A stretch of DNA of 64,000 nt, from assembly GCA_010645155.1 (NCBI GenBank), contig JAAGOF010000268.1, positions 41,270-105,269 of the forward strand, written 5' to 3'. Made by a program: the position numbers and the translations under genes. Positions 53,521-64,000 of this stretch are shown one piece after another; position 1 is the stretch's first letter, and each line of letters opens with the position of its first letter. The stretch is from Tigriopus japonicus (taxonomy: Eukaryota > Arthropoda > Copepoda > Harpacticoida > Harpacticidae). Under the pieces are notes generated by a model, which saw only the letters and a program-made list of their open reading frames with translations, did not search any database and had not been told where the DNA came from.

Positions 53521-56500
53521 ATGAAAGGGATCGAGAATTCCCTGGTGGAGTCATCGTCCCAAGTGGAACAGCCTTCATCCTCTTCGACATTCGTCCGTTC
53601 TCAAACAACCCTGGAACAAGCCGAACTCCAAGAACATGCAAGGGGTGAACCCAGGAGGGCCACCCCAGTCCCAGTCACATTGTCTGGCGAGAAAGCACCC
53701 TTGTCGCATTTGTGGCGACGAAACGCCAATGCCAGGACAAGTGCAACTTCAACTCAACGCACTACATCCGCAATTGCGAGCGTGGGTCCAGTTCGAGGAG
53801 AAGGAGAACGGAGAGGGATCCCTGAACAGGAGGACGCTTTTCTTTTCCAGACAAAGGGGAGATTGGGAGAGCTGCTCAGAGAGAACGAGGACGAGGAGGA
53901 GGAGGTAGAGGAAGAGGCAGGCGAGGACGGACAAGTAGAGGAAGCGGAGGACGGGAGGACGAGAAGGCGGAGGAGGGAACAACAACTTTTGAAGAAGCCG
54001 GCTGAATGTCGCTTCACAAGCTCGTCCTTCAACAACAGTTCAGGGGCGACTCCCCACGTGAAAACAAGTGCTCCGGCGGAACCTACGATTAGTAGTAGTT
54101 TTAGTATTCACTCCAGCGTTCTGAGACAAAGTGCCGATTCCAACAGCAACATGACCATCTCCAGTGAGTGTGATGATGAGCGAGGAGTCGGATCCGGGGG
54201 TGAAATGGCCATGGAGGAGGACTCGCCCACTCCAATGAACCTCTCACCCGCCCACCGAAATGAGGCGTTTTGTAAGGGCGTCTCGACTATGGTTCCTAAC
54301 AGTCCACAACCCAATTTGTGTGCCAAAATGCGGCTGAAGAAACAAAGACTGGAGGCGGCTGCGGCGGCCCTCCTCGCGGCAAATACCAATAATGCCGTCA
54401 ATTTGGTCAAGGCTGATTCGAATGATAATCAAATGCAGACCGACAGTTCCCAATCCAATGGAGTCACAGCTCTTATGAATGGGAACAATAATTCAGCTTG
54501 GATCGATCAAAACTCCGCTCTTCACAAATTGGCAGAAGCTGCAGAGCGAAAACAGGTAAGGCCTCTCAATTGATGTTTCCTTCTCAGTGTGTTAGAAAAG
54601 GTCAACTAACATCATTACAGGCTTTGGATCTCTCTATATGAAGCTTTTCCTACTTTGAGGTCACTTTCAAAGAGATTAACTAAATCCTCTGACCACCCAA
54701 GTGCAAATCTATAGCCCTTTCCCAGAGAACCAAGATAAACTTTAGAATTGCCATGCACTCTAGAATGGCTTCACTTTCGAATGGAAAATTTCAATTCGGA
54801 TCGGAATTTATGCTCTTGAATTGGAAACATGCATTTAAAAGTGTTTGACCTTGCTTGGCAACATTGAGAAATGACCTCGAAATAGTACATTTTCTAGACG
54901 ATGTGGTTACATAATCTCTTTGCTTGAAGCCAACCTGTGAACGACCTTTATCTCGTTATTCCCGGTCCATAAATAGTTGCATGTGTGTTTCTCATAGCGC
55001 TCTAGTGCGTTTTTGTTTTTTGGAATTACATTTACGAGATATCGACATTCAAACCAAATTGAAACCTATTACGTGAAGAGGAAAAAGACAATCTTTTTTG
55101 TCTAATGGAAATTGACAACTGAACTCAAAATGTCAGAATGGAAAGGCCCGAAAGGAACAACAATGCTCGATAAGGACTGTTCAAGTATTTGCATTGCGTT
55201 CTAGATAAGTCTCTTATTATGATTAGTCAGCCCAGCAACAGAAAAGGGTTTGTCACCGGCCTTTTCATCGAACATGGAAGGCTGTATTGCAGTCTTTAAT
55301 TCATGACGATAATTGGACAAGGAGGGCTTTTATTATTGCTTACCTTGGGATTGCCAAATTAAGTCCATGACCAAAGCCAGAAACAAAGGGGAAGCTTACA
55401 AAGCAGTATTCAAATAAAGGTGTATTTTAAACCGACCTAGTATGCACAAGATCAAAGAAACCCTTTCCATGATCCACTTTTCAAAGTAAACACATTTCGA
55501 TAGCTTAGTGTACAAGCATTATGAATGGAAAAGATGCCTTCTAACATACTCCTCAGACTTGATAACGCATAGAAACGCAATGACTTGGCAACGATTTTTC
55601 AACAAAAGTCACGAAGTATTTGCCCTCATATATTTCCAACCTTTCTTGCTCCGTTGTCTCATTTTTGTTTAATCAGATAATTACCCTGTATTTTCAAAAA
55701 AAATGAAGACTATTCTGGGTTAGCCAGTTTGTGCAGTGTCTAAACTTTATAAATACACGGTCTAAATGTGTTCATCACACACTTCAATGCATGAATCACT
55801 AGACACTTGTTCCACAAATACTTTAATGGCTTGTACCGCAGATTTTTTGCCCCGTGTCAAATAGAGATGAGTGTCTTGTTTTTGCGTGCCAATTTCACTC
55901 TTACGACACTTGTCAGCTAGCTTTGACAAAGGTCGGGACTTTTTGCCCCCGTTCCTTCGCTTTTACAAAGGTCGTCGCTCCATGAGTCGAGAGAATGAAC
56001 TCGAATGCATTTACCTCCCAGGCTTCGTGAACCGTAGGAAATGTTGGCCAAGACTCAATCATAGGCCCATAAAAAAGGAATAATAAAATTTTCATTATGG
56101 TTCTAATGTGCCAGCATTATTGTGCAAAATACTAACATGCAAATGTGGGCATTCCTATCAAAGGTGCAACGAATTTCGTGACTTATCCTTGACGCTTCAT
56201 ACACAACAGATTAGCAGTACGTTGACAAGGGAATGAGATAGTTCGGAGTACGGAAGTGGAACTTTGTTCAGGATTTGAACAAGGTCGACCTTCAATTCAC
56301 CTCGTACATTAAGGGAGAGATTGCCTCACTTAGTTGGATCCCAAATTCAGACGAAAGTATTTTATTGTTGTGTCGCAGACATGGCATTTACGTGGTCACT
56401 TTTCCAGACATTCTAACTGCACAGAAGAGGTCGACTTGGCACAAAAATGGCCTTTTGGCCTTTGAAACCAAGCAAACGCTTTGGAAAGCAAGCCTCAGCC

Positions 56501-59477
56501 ATGATGAAAAACTTTGCAGCTCTGACCTTGAACAACTGTTTTTGTGACCTTGTCCGAAAATGACATCATACCAGGAAAAATCATTGGCCTTCCTTCTTCT
56601 ACAAGACACAACACGAGTCAATAACTCAATGAAATGTTCTCTATTATATATGCGTGTTATATGAAAATTTGACCCTAACAAAGAATTGGCTGGACCAAGT
56701 GTCAGACTGTATTTGTTCAAAAAAAAACCGGGATGCCCTTTTTCGAAGAATTGCAGAAAGTCCAAGGACAAGAAAGTGGAAAGTTCCGCTCTGTTGCTAC
56801 AGCGACTTTTCTGTGTACCTACGATTGCACAGTTGGCTGTGTCTGCAGACAGACACATACTTACATTCGGTGTAGAGTGTATGGCTTCTTCCGCTTTCCG
56901 TTTTGCACTCGTGTTAATGACCGCTAAAACTTTGCTTCTTTCCCCGAGAAAGTGATCGCTTCTCGGAAGTTTCCCCCCAAGCCTGTTGGAATGACGTCGA
57001 TGATAGAAATCTGTGTATTTCATTTCAGGAGGAGGAGATGATGGAGATTGAAGCCGCTTCGGCTGGATCAAGCACTCCTCGGGGGGCTGACTCGGACACA
57101 CCCACTTCGGGATCGCCACGTCCTCAACTCAACGTCATTCCCCAACGTTTTCATCACAAGCTCAATGCTCACATGGAATTTGAGGTGTCCTCCACGGGCG
57201 CCACACCCACCGCCAGTCCCTTGACCGCTCGACATTTCGTCAAAGGTGGGACTACGCCCTCACCGGACTCCGCCATACATTCTGCTTATTACTCCCCCAC
57301 CCAATCGCCCGTGCAATCTCGACACTTGTCGGGGTTCTCGTCGCCCTTTTCCCTGAGGACCACGCCTTCATTGAGTCGTAATAACAGCGATGCCAGCCAA
57401 TATGGGGGCTCTCACTCTTCAGCGACCACATCGCCTCTTTCACCGAGCCACCAATCTCCCACCCATTCCCCGGTTCAGAGCCGCCATCTTCACCTTCCGG
57501 CATTGCCGTCGTCACCCCTTCCGGTGTCCAGACACTTGTCCCTACCACCCACTTATCATCAAACCATGCTGGACGTCCGCCGCTCATCGCCAACCATCTC
57601 CGAGAACAACGAAAATGAAGAAAAGCCTTTGGGCTTGAATGGGTCTGCTCAAGCTTCTGGGATCTCGCGCCAACAGCTCATCAACAGTCCTTGTCCGGTA
57701 TGTGGGGATAAGATCTCAGGGTTTCACTACGGCATCTTCTCTTGCGAAAGCTGCAAAGGCTTTTTCAAGCGAACAGTTCAAAACAAAAAGAACTACGTGT
57801 GCCTGAGGGGTGCCCAATGCCCGATCAGCATTGCTACAAGGAAGAAATGTCCAGCCTGTAGATTTGACAAGTGCCTCAAGACCGGCATGAAACTGGAAGG
57901 TAAGATGACACCCTTGACCCTATAAACATTAGTGAATCACGATTGCTAAATTTTCTTGATTCTCTCCTTCCCTATAGCAATAAGAGAGGATCGCACTCGA
58001 GGAGGACGGTCAACGTATCAGTGCTCTTACACTCTACCAGCAGGGATCAATGGTAAACAACCCAACCAGGCCCCCTCCTCAGGGCAATCCCCTCTTCCTC
58101 CAGGCCTCCCCTCTGTGCCACTTCCCTTGAAGAGGGAGATGCTAGAGGATCAGGCCCATTTCAATGAGGTCAGCTCCTCGACCATGACCAATGCCTATGT
58201 CAGTAATAATGCTTCATGCCGAAAGGTACCTGATCGCGCTCGTACCCTCAATCTTGAGTGCCCCCCTCCCACACTCCATGCTCCAATGGACAATCCAAAT
58301 CCTCACCAGACCATTCCAGAAGAGACAGATTTGAGTTTAGGCGACTCGACGCCCAAAATGGGTGTCCCGCCTTTGCTTCAGAAGATCATGGATGTGGAAC
58401 ATCTATGGTTCTCAAGTCGACCCCTCGAGACGCGTCTGAACTCGAGCGGCATGGGAGAAGTTGACATGGTTCAAAATCTGACCGTCATGGCGGACAAACG
58501 ATTGTACAAATTGGTCAAGTGGTGTAAGAGTCTCCCACTCTTCAAGAACATCTTGGTGAGAAACCCATTACTATCAAGGGATGCTGAGATCTCTTCATTA
58601 CATTCCACGATGATTTTCCCTTTCAGATCGACGACCAAATCGCACTGTTAATTAATGCATGGTGTGAGCTTTTGGTTTTCTCGTGTTGCTATAGATCCAT
58701 CGGATCTCCTGGACTGATTCGTGTATCTAACGAGAAATCTCTTTCTTTGGAGATGGCGCGGGAATACGGGATTGAAAACTGTGTGGAAAAAATGCTCAAC
58801 TTTACGGAGCAATTGAGAAGGCTCAAGGTGGACTACTATGAATATGTCAGCATGAAAGTTATTGTTCTCTTAACCTCGGGTGAGTTCAAGTGGAGAGTTT
58901 AAATTCGTTGATCATCGTCTTAATGAACTGGGAATTCAATTGTCTCCTTCAGATGCATCGGGGTTGAAAGAGCCAGAACACGTGAGAGATTCTCAAGAGA
59001 AAGTGGTCCAATCGCTTCAAAAGTACACCACCCTCAATTACTCGACACTTCCAGCGAAATTTGGAGAACTTCTCTTGCGTATCCCCGAGTTACAAAGAGT
59101 TTGCCAGGTACAAAGAAATGACTCATTAGATGTTTTCAAGTAGGAAACGCACTCCACACGAAACGGGAAGGACCTTTTAATGTAGATAGTTTCTGCCCGA
59201 CAATGTGCCCCCCTTGAAGGTCACACACATGCTCACGTGTGGCCTTTCGAAGTTCCTTCTCGGAGTACACTTACTACTTAGTAAGAAGGTTCAAACATAC
59301 ACACAAGTACAAAGAAGATGGACCTATGTTTACTTTGGATTGAGTTAAACAAAGCGTCTGAAAGAAGCTCTGATTTCGTTTCAGGTTGGAAAAGAGATGC
59401 TCTGTCCCAGACAACAAGCCCAAGGTGAGACCGCTGGGTTCAACCTTCTGATGGAATTACTAAGAGGAGATCATTAA
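53521..59477 (+). CDS. Hr39: Nuclear receptor HR39 (NR5B, FTZ-F1 family)
   Basis: Ligand-type nuclear receptor that binds DNA as a FTZ-F1-like monomer; in insects HR39 works in ecdysteroid response and reproductive development. Coding exons: 53521-54555, 57029-57899, 57978-58555, 58627-58879, 58953-59107, 59385-59477, about 994 residues. The long N-terminal region has a Glu-rich run, Arg-rich patch and Ser/Pro repeats. Two-zinc-finger DBD is at about 567-632 with P-box [10 protein letters not shown], then [19 protein letters not shown] (FTZ-F1 box), which matches HR39 better than FTZ-F1 (VRADRMRGGRNKFG). The ligand-binding domain includes [24 protein letters not shown] and [16 protein letters not shown]; the last segment ends [11 protein letters not shown] (AF-2). 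The start ATG follows an acceptor-like ctttatgcag (ends 53514), so an upstream exon is likely; an earlier in-frame ATG is at 53509. Confidence 0.93.
54556..57028 (+). other. HR39 intron 1 (2473 bp)
   Basis: Donor gtaagg after AERKQ, acceptor catttcag before [10 protein letters not shown]. It contains an unexplained 243-codon minus-strand open frame (56388-57119) that runs 91 bases into the next exon. Confidence 0.8.
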
Positions 59478-61208
59478 GCAAAGAAAAGATTTCCAAATGA
59501 GTTGTCAAAATGGGGTTCCTTGGGTAAGAATAGAATCAAGGATCGAGGCTTAGAAGAGGTGCTGAACATTTAACTCTTGTCTTTCAGATGTGAGTGTCTT
59601 TTTCCTTCACCTCCAGACCCTGCTACATACTTTATAGTGCCAATGACATTCAACCGCCTGTTAACAAGTTTTCTGGAAACACCACCCTCTAGGATGTTGA
59701 CAACGTTTGAATTTGGCGCCAAACGTCCGTTGAGCATCCACCCCTAGACGACCGTCGCCATTTTGTTTTGGCAGCTGCCTCTCGAGTCTTTTTCTCTTAA
59801 ATCTAACAAAATGAAGAAGCGCAACTCTTGTCAAAACCAATCAAAGAGCTACCTGAACATGAACCAATTTGTAATCGTATTTTCTAACTCAAGTCACGAA
59901 TAAGTGTGCTTCATTGGTTGTGCCAAGTGCAGCCTGTGAAGAGTTAAATCACTTCATTTGAAGTAATGGAAGCCTTTTGGTTGAAACAGAAGCACAACCA
60001 GGGACAATATTCCTTCTGACTAATGCTTTGTAATAATATTGACTATTATTATTGCTTTTGTTATTTCTATTATTATAACTGCAACAACAACAACGACAAA
60101 TTGTTTTCTGGTGATAATCTTAGTTTTGTGGAATCCTCTCTCGGATTTCCGAGATTTTTTTTCCGTCTCTCTTCTTCCTTGACCTTCTCAAGTCGCCTCC
60201 ACTGATTCTCGCACTTCAGCCAAGATTGTTCTAAAGCAGTATTTTCATTTGAAAACAAAAACCTTTCTCATTTGAACAGGTTTCCTTATTTTTCTACCCA
60301 AGAAGCAAGAAGCCGATTTGTGCATGTTCCAAGTGAACGACCATGTGAATAGAAACAGCGCCCGAACTCTTTTCCTAACTCTCCACTTGCAAATGGATTG
60401 ACTTTGATTTCTACCACTGATAAGGTTACCAACACACTTTGGATGCTATTAACCTTTGCCCCAGAGACTGATGACTTAATAGATTGCAAACGAAACCGAA
60501 ACAAACACTATCCTTCCCAGAAAAAAAATAAGAGATCATTGAAGTACCTGGCTCTTCTAAACAACCCCACAATTTTTGGTACTCGAAATTTGCTAATTAC
60601 AACAACTCCGAAACAACTTGATACTAATCCTGAATGAATAATACCCTTTGTTAACAAAGGTTTTTTAGCCACCTACTCTTCTTATGACCCCTCATCTGAT
60701 CTATTTTCTTACCCTGCTTTTTCAAAGATCACATGTTTTGTCAAGTTGCTGTCCAAGTAATATAATAATTATCTTTTTATAACTTGAAGCTGATGATTGT
60801 GTTTGGTTGACTCTGTTATTTTTTCAGTATTGTATATGCATAATAAAAATTGTTTTGAAAACGACTTGAGCATCTCCTCTCACTGACATATCTGCCCAAT
60901 TACGACTCAATCAGTTACGAGCATAACTGGCCGGGAAATGTAGAATCCAAGGCAGGAAAAAAAACCATGAGAGGCACAGTCGAGAGGACACTTTGCTAAC
61001 GCATTATTCTTCCATCTAGACCTTACCGATAAGGTCACTCTATTTTTTGTTACCGCAAGAAAATTGAGAATCCTTGAATCTTTGAGAATTGCTAGGACAT
61101 TATTTCCATCTTCAGTTTTTCTTCCTACAAGACAAAGGAGCTTGAACGGTGCAAAAGAGGCTCTCCAGCGCAAATATTACATAATACCGCGAGTCTAACC
61201 AACCACTG
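59478..61208. other. No gene seen; HR39 3' flank
   Basis: AT-rich with att/taa trinucleotide stretches (about 60035-60080). No supported coding frame. Confidence 0.5.
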
Positions 61209-61224
61209 ACGTACGTACGTACGT
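61209..61224. repeat. (ACGT)n microsatellite before FAR
   Basis: Four tandem, self-complementary ACGT units about 120 bases before the FAR start codon, so it may lie in its promoter or 5' UTR. Confidence 0.8.
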
Positions 61225-61342
61225 TCACATCCATCGCCTTTCGTAATCGCCTGATTCTTCTCGCGCAACCGGTGTTGAATGATATTCAAGAATCGGACCA
61301 CTTCGCATAGTCAGTAGGTCTTGAAAGCCTTTCGAATCAACA

Positions 61343-62874
61343 ATGTCGGGTCCGGTGTCCGAGTTTTTTGCTGGACGAACCGTTTTCATCACGGGTGGAA
61401 GTGGCTTCTTGGGCAAAGTCTTGATCTTCAAACTCCTTAAATCATGCTCAAAAATCAACGAGATCTGGCTCTTGATACGGGAGAAGAAGGGACAAACACC
61501 CGAAGAGCGACTTCAAGGGATCCTGAGAAGTCCCATGTTCAAAGAGGTCGAGGGGAGCCTGTCCAAAGTCAAAGTTATCACGGGCGATGTGTCGGAAAAA
61601 GGTTTGGGCCTGAAACCGGCCGACAGACAGAGAATGATTGAGAATGTCTCTGTGGTTTTCCATTCGGCGGCCACCATCAAGTTCGACGAAGTTTTGACCA
61701 AGGCCGTGTTCTTGAATGTGCGAGGAACCCGGGATCTGCTGAATTTGTCCAAGGAGATGATCAAGCTGCGTGCTTTTATCCACGTTTCTACAGCTTATTG
61801 CAACTGTCATACGTCCAAGATTGACGAAAGTGTGCTCTGTGCTCCCCCCAAAGCGCAAGATATCATCGAAATGTGCGAGAATGGAGATCACGAGGCCCTC
61901 AACACGCCAGAGAAGACACTTGAAATCATTGGAGATCGTCCCAATTCCTACACATTCACCAAAGCCAAGGCTGAAGAATTGGTCTTGGAGGCGTTCGAAA
62001 AAATTCCAGCTGTCATTGTTCGCCCTTCGATTGTTGTGGCCGCTCTGCAGGAACCATTTCCCGGATGGATTGATAACATGAATGGACCCACAGGTAAAAA
62101 AAATGCAATGAAGACTCTGAACATATTTTAAAAGACATATTTTTCCATTATTCAGGCATGGTTGTTGGAGCCGGGTCAGGATTTTTGCGAACGATGAAAG
62201 TGGATCGTCAATGTAAAGCCGATTTGGTCCCGGTGGATCAAGTGATCAACCTTCTCTGCGTCGCAGCTGAGAGAATGAGCGAGTCTCGAACCCCTAGACT
62301 TCAAGTCTACAACATGTGTTCAGGCGGCCTCAATCCAATCTTGTGGGGTCAAATCGAGTCCATATTTCAACCTTTGTTGTTAGAATACCCTCCAGAAAAG
62401 ATGTTTTGGTATCCTGGCGGATCCTTCAAGAAATCCGCCTCCGTCGACATGGTCTGTCAGATTGCGTTCCATTACATCCCAGCCTACTTGACCGACCTCT
62501 GCAATGTGGCCATGGGACAAAAGCCTTATATGGTGAACATCCTCAACAAGATGATTAAGGCCATTGCAGCCTTGGAGTACTTCACCAATCGAGAGTGGAC
62601 TTGGTCCAACAGGAACGTGAGGCAACTTCGGGAAACTTTAGATCCCAGTGACAAGATCACATTCGATTTTGATGTGAGAGCAGTGGATTGGAAGTCTTAT
62701 GTGAGGAGCTACGTGCAAGGTACGCGTCACTTTGTCCTCAAGAACGACCCCAACTCGATTGGAGAATGCCGGAAAAAGCTTCAGATTCTGAGATTCTGTC
62801 ACTATGGCCTTCAACTTGTCTTGTTGGCAATGTTTTTTTACTTTCTTAAATACCTTCTGAGCTTCATTTACTAG
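61343..62874 (+). CDS. Fatty acyl-CoA reductase (FAR)
   Basis: NADPH-dependent enzyme that reduces fatty acyl-CoA to fatty alcohol for wax or ether lipids, anchored in ER or peroxisome membrane. Exons are 61343-62093 and 62156-62874, joined in phase 1 across a 62-bp intron, giving 489 residues. The Rossmann motif TGGSGFLG is at 17-24, HSAATIKFDE at about 107-116 and the active-site Y203-x3-K207 (YTFTK). FIHVSTAYCN is also present. The C-terminal FAR_C domain contains DFDVRAVDWKSYVRSYVQG, and a hydrophobic tail (LVLLAMFFYFLKYLLSFIY) forms a membrane anchor. An in-frame TGA upstream supports the start. Length is typical. No damage is seen. Confidence 0.95.
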
Positions 62875-63129
62875 ACTATCATCGTGCCGATGAATATTGT
62901 TTCTTTTGCCATATGACACTTGAGGAAAAAACTATGCCTTCCTGAAATACAACAGCCATGATCTAACTAAAAACATCCGATGTTGGTTCCTATGAACTCG
63001 TTTGACAAGTTCTTGATATCTCGTACCTACGTCTTTCTTTACCTCTCGCCTCCTTTGCACAGTTCAGTGGGAAGATAACAGCTAGGATCATAGAAGACTT
63101 GAGTACCTGCAGTAAAGTGTAGCCACAAT

Positions 63130-64000
63130 ATGGACAACTTGGGGGCAGGAGGCCCACCTCCTCTTCCACCACGCCCTACAACATCGGGGAGGTTTCAGAC
63201 TCGGCCTTACTACTCCCCCAATTCGTATTCTTATGGAGGCATGTATGGCATAAATTCTAGCCCAGGAGGTTACGGCACAGGTTATGGGTACAGTGCTATG
63301 CCTCATTTTGGTGGATATGGCTACGGACAACAGGACTTTGAAGGTAATCCGCCGGAGTTTGTGCAATTTGCCGAAGAGAACACCCGTCCAGCTTTCGAAA
63401 CCATTCAGTCGATAGTGCAAAGTTTCAGTTCCATCAGCATGATGTTTGAATCCACTTACCACGCTCTGTACTCATCGTTCAGAGCCATTCTCGGAGTGAT
63501 TGAACAGTTCTCCAAGATGAAGCTGAAGCTCTCTGAAATTGTGTCTTCATTAGCCCTGATTCGATTCCTCAGGAAGGCTTATTTGCGAATCACCAAGACT
63601 GCTTTGGTTGGCGGCCACTCTGACCTTGGACTGGATTTGGAGTGGGGCGAAGCCGGATGCCCTTCTCAAACTTCGTCAGGCGGGGATAAACCCAGGAATT
63701 GGCCAGTTATGCTTTATTTGGGCCTAGTTATAGCCTCGCCATATTTCATTTGGCAAATGCTCAAGAATCAAGAGAAAAAGAAGCAACCGCATCAAAATCC
63801 GCCGTGGAGTCAAGGTGTTGGAGAACATTATGTGGCCAAGGTTCAATACGATTTCATCGCTCAGAATAATAATGATTTAACCATTGGCAAGGATGAGGAA
63901 ATTAGAATCGCTCCTAAAGAGTTGCAATCTACGGTTCGAGGGTGGCTCCTGGCCGCTAATAAAAGTGGTAAAGTGGGCCTGGTGCCCGCAAACTATGTCA
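63130..64000 (+). CDS. Pex13: Peroxin 13 (PEX13), incomplete at the right edge
   Basis: Peroxisomal membrane protein of the matrix import docking complex with PEX14. From ATG 63130 the frame stays open for 290 codons to the edge with no intron. The N-terminus is proline-rich (PPPLPPRP), then Gly/Tyr-rich (about 34-66). The conserved middle region has FETIQSIVQSFSSISMMFES and HALYSSFRAILGVIEQFSKM (about 89-130), and a membrane segment WPVMLYLGLVIASPYFIWQM (about 191-210). The SH3 domain (HYVAKVQYDF ... GLVPANYV, about 233-290) is cut just before its end. No stop is present in the window. It starts 255 bases after FAR on the same strand. Confidence 0.93.
   Translation, partial: MDNLGAGGPPPLPPRPTTSGRFQTRPYYSPNSYSYGGMYGINSSPGGYGTGYGYSAMPHFGGYGYGQQDFEGNPPEFVQFAEENTRPAFETIQSIVQSFSSISMMFESTYHALYSSFRAILGVIEQFSKMKLKLSEIVSSLALIRFLRKAYLRITKTALVGGHSDLGLDLEWGEAGCPSQTSSGGDKPRNWPVMLYLGLVIASPYFIWQMLKNQEKKKQPHQNPPWSQGVGEHYVAKVQYDFIAQNNNDLTIGKDEEIRIAPKELQSTVRGWLLAANKSGKVGLVPANYV

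Noticed and set aside
53636..53908. Alternative +1 frame in HR39 exon 1 with a CxxC motif (HPCRICGDE)
   Set aside because: It overlaps the HR39 frame that splices correctly into the DBD exon. No second zinc-binding pair sits in the same frame, so it is likely chance.
57029..57975. FTZ-F1 (NR5A) instead of HR39 for the nuclear receptor
   Set aside because: The P-box is shared, but the sequence after the fingers reads [21 protein letters not shown], which fits HR39 rather than the FTZ-F1 form.

Overview
The window is animal nuclear DNA with spliced genes and short GT-AG introns (mostly about 60-80 bp). Several features point to an arthropod: two r-opsins with the DRYNVIVKG signature, an HR39/NR5B-type nuclear receptor and a maT-like mariner. 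Gene style and composition suggest a crustacean, most likely a copepod. That placement is inference and not proven by the sequence. One 129-bp run of N (16081-16209) marks an assembly gap.

Layout. 1-5.1 kb is a graveyard of LTR retroelements: an LTR-like block at the left edge, a gag-like fragment, a broken minus-strand Ty3/gypsy pol split by a very young 821-bp TRIM element, and a BEL/Pao pol fragment. 5.0-6.5 kb holds three foldback repeats. 7.2-8.6 kb is a two-exon Golgi-type carbohydrate sulfotransferase. 10.6-13.9 kb (minus) is a SCaMC-type calcium-regulated mitochondrial carrier whose EF-hand exons were not found. 18.8-21.0 kb is a two-exon BAR-RhoGAP protein. 22.4-25.5 kb is a mobile-element cluster: a hAT-like MITE with an exact 8-bp target duplication, a second foldback element, and a nearly intact maT-like mariner broken by one stop codon. 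27.1-36.3 kb carries two tandem opsin genes with seven exons each and identical exon lengths. A hAT-like MITE lies between them and a LINE fragment sits in an intron of the first. 36.3-53.5 kb has no coding gene I can support; it holds one clear tRNA-derived SINE and GC-richer, purine/pyrimidine-rich DNA that may be 5' intron or regulatory sequence of HR39. 53.5-59.5 kb is the nuclear receptor HR39 in six coding exons. 61.3-62.9 kb is a fatty acyl-CoA reductase, followed 255 bp later by PEX13, which runs off the right edge.

How the genes relate. The genes are independent eukaryotic units and no operon is implied. FAR and PEX13 are close, head-to-tail, and both linked to peroxisomal membranes in other animals, which may be chance. 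The opsins are tandem duplicates, and one segment of about 370 bp (end of exon 5, intron 5, exon 6) is far more similar than the rest, as expected from recent gene conversion. The main novelty candidates are the nested TRIM with internal minisatellites, the opsin conversion tract, a predicted in-frame 156-bp cassette exon and a GC-AG intron in SCaMC, and the two-copy SINE family.
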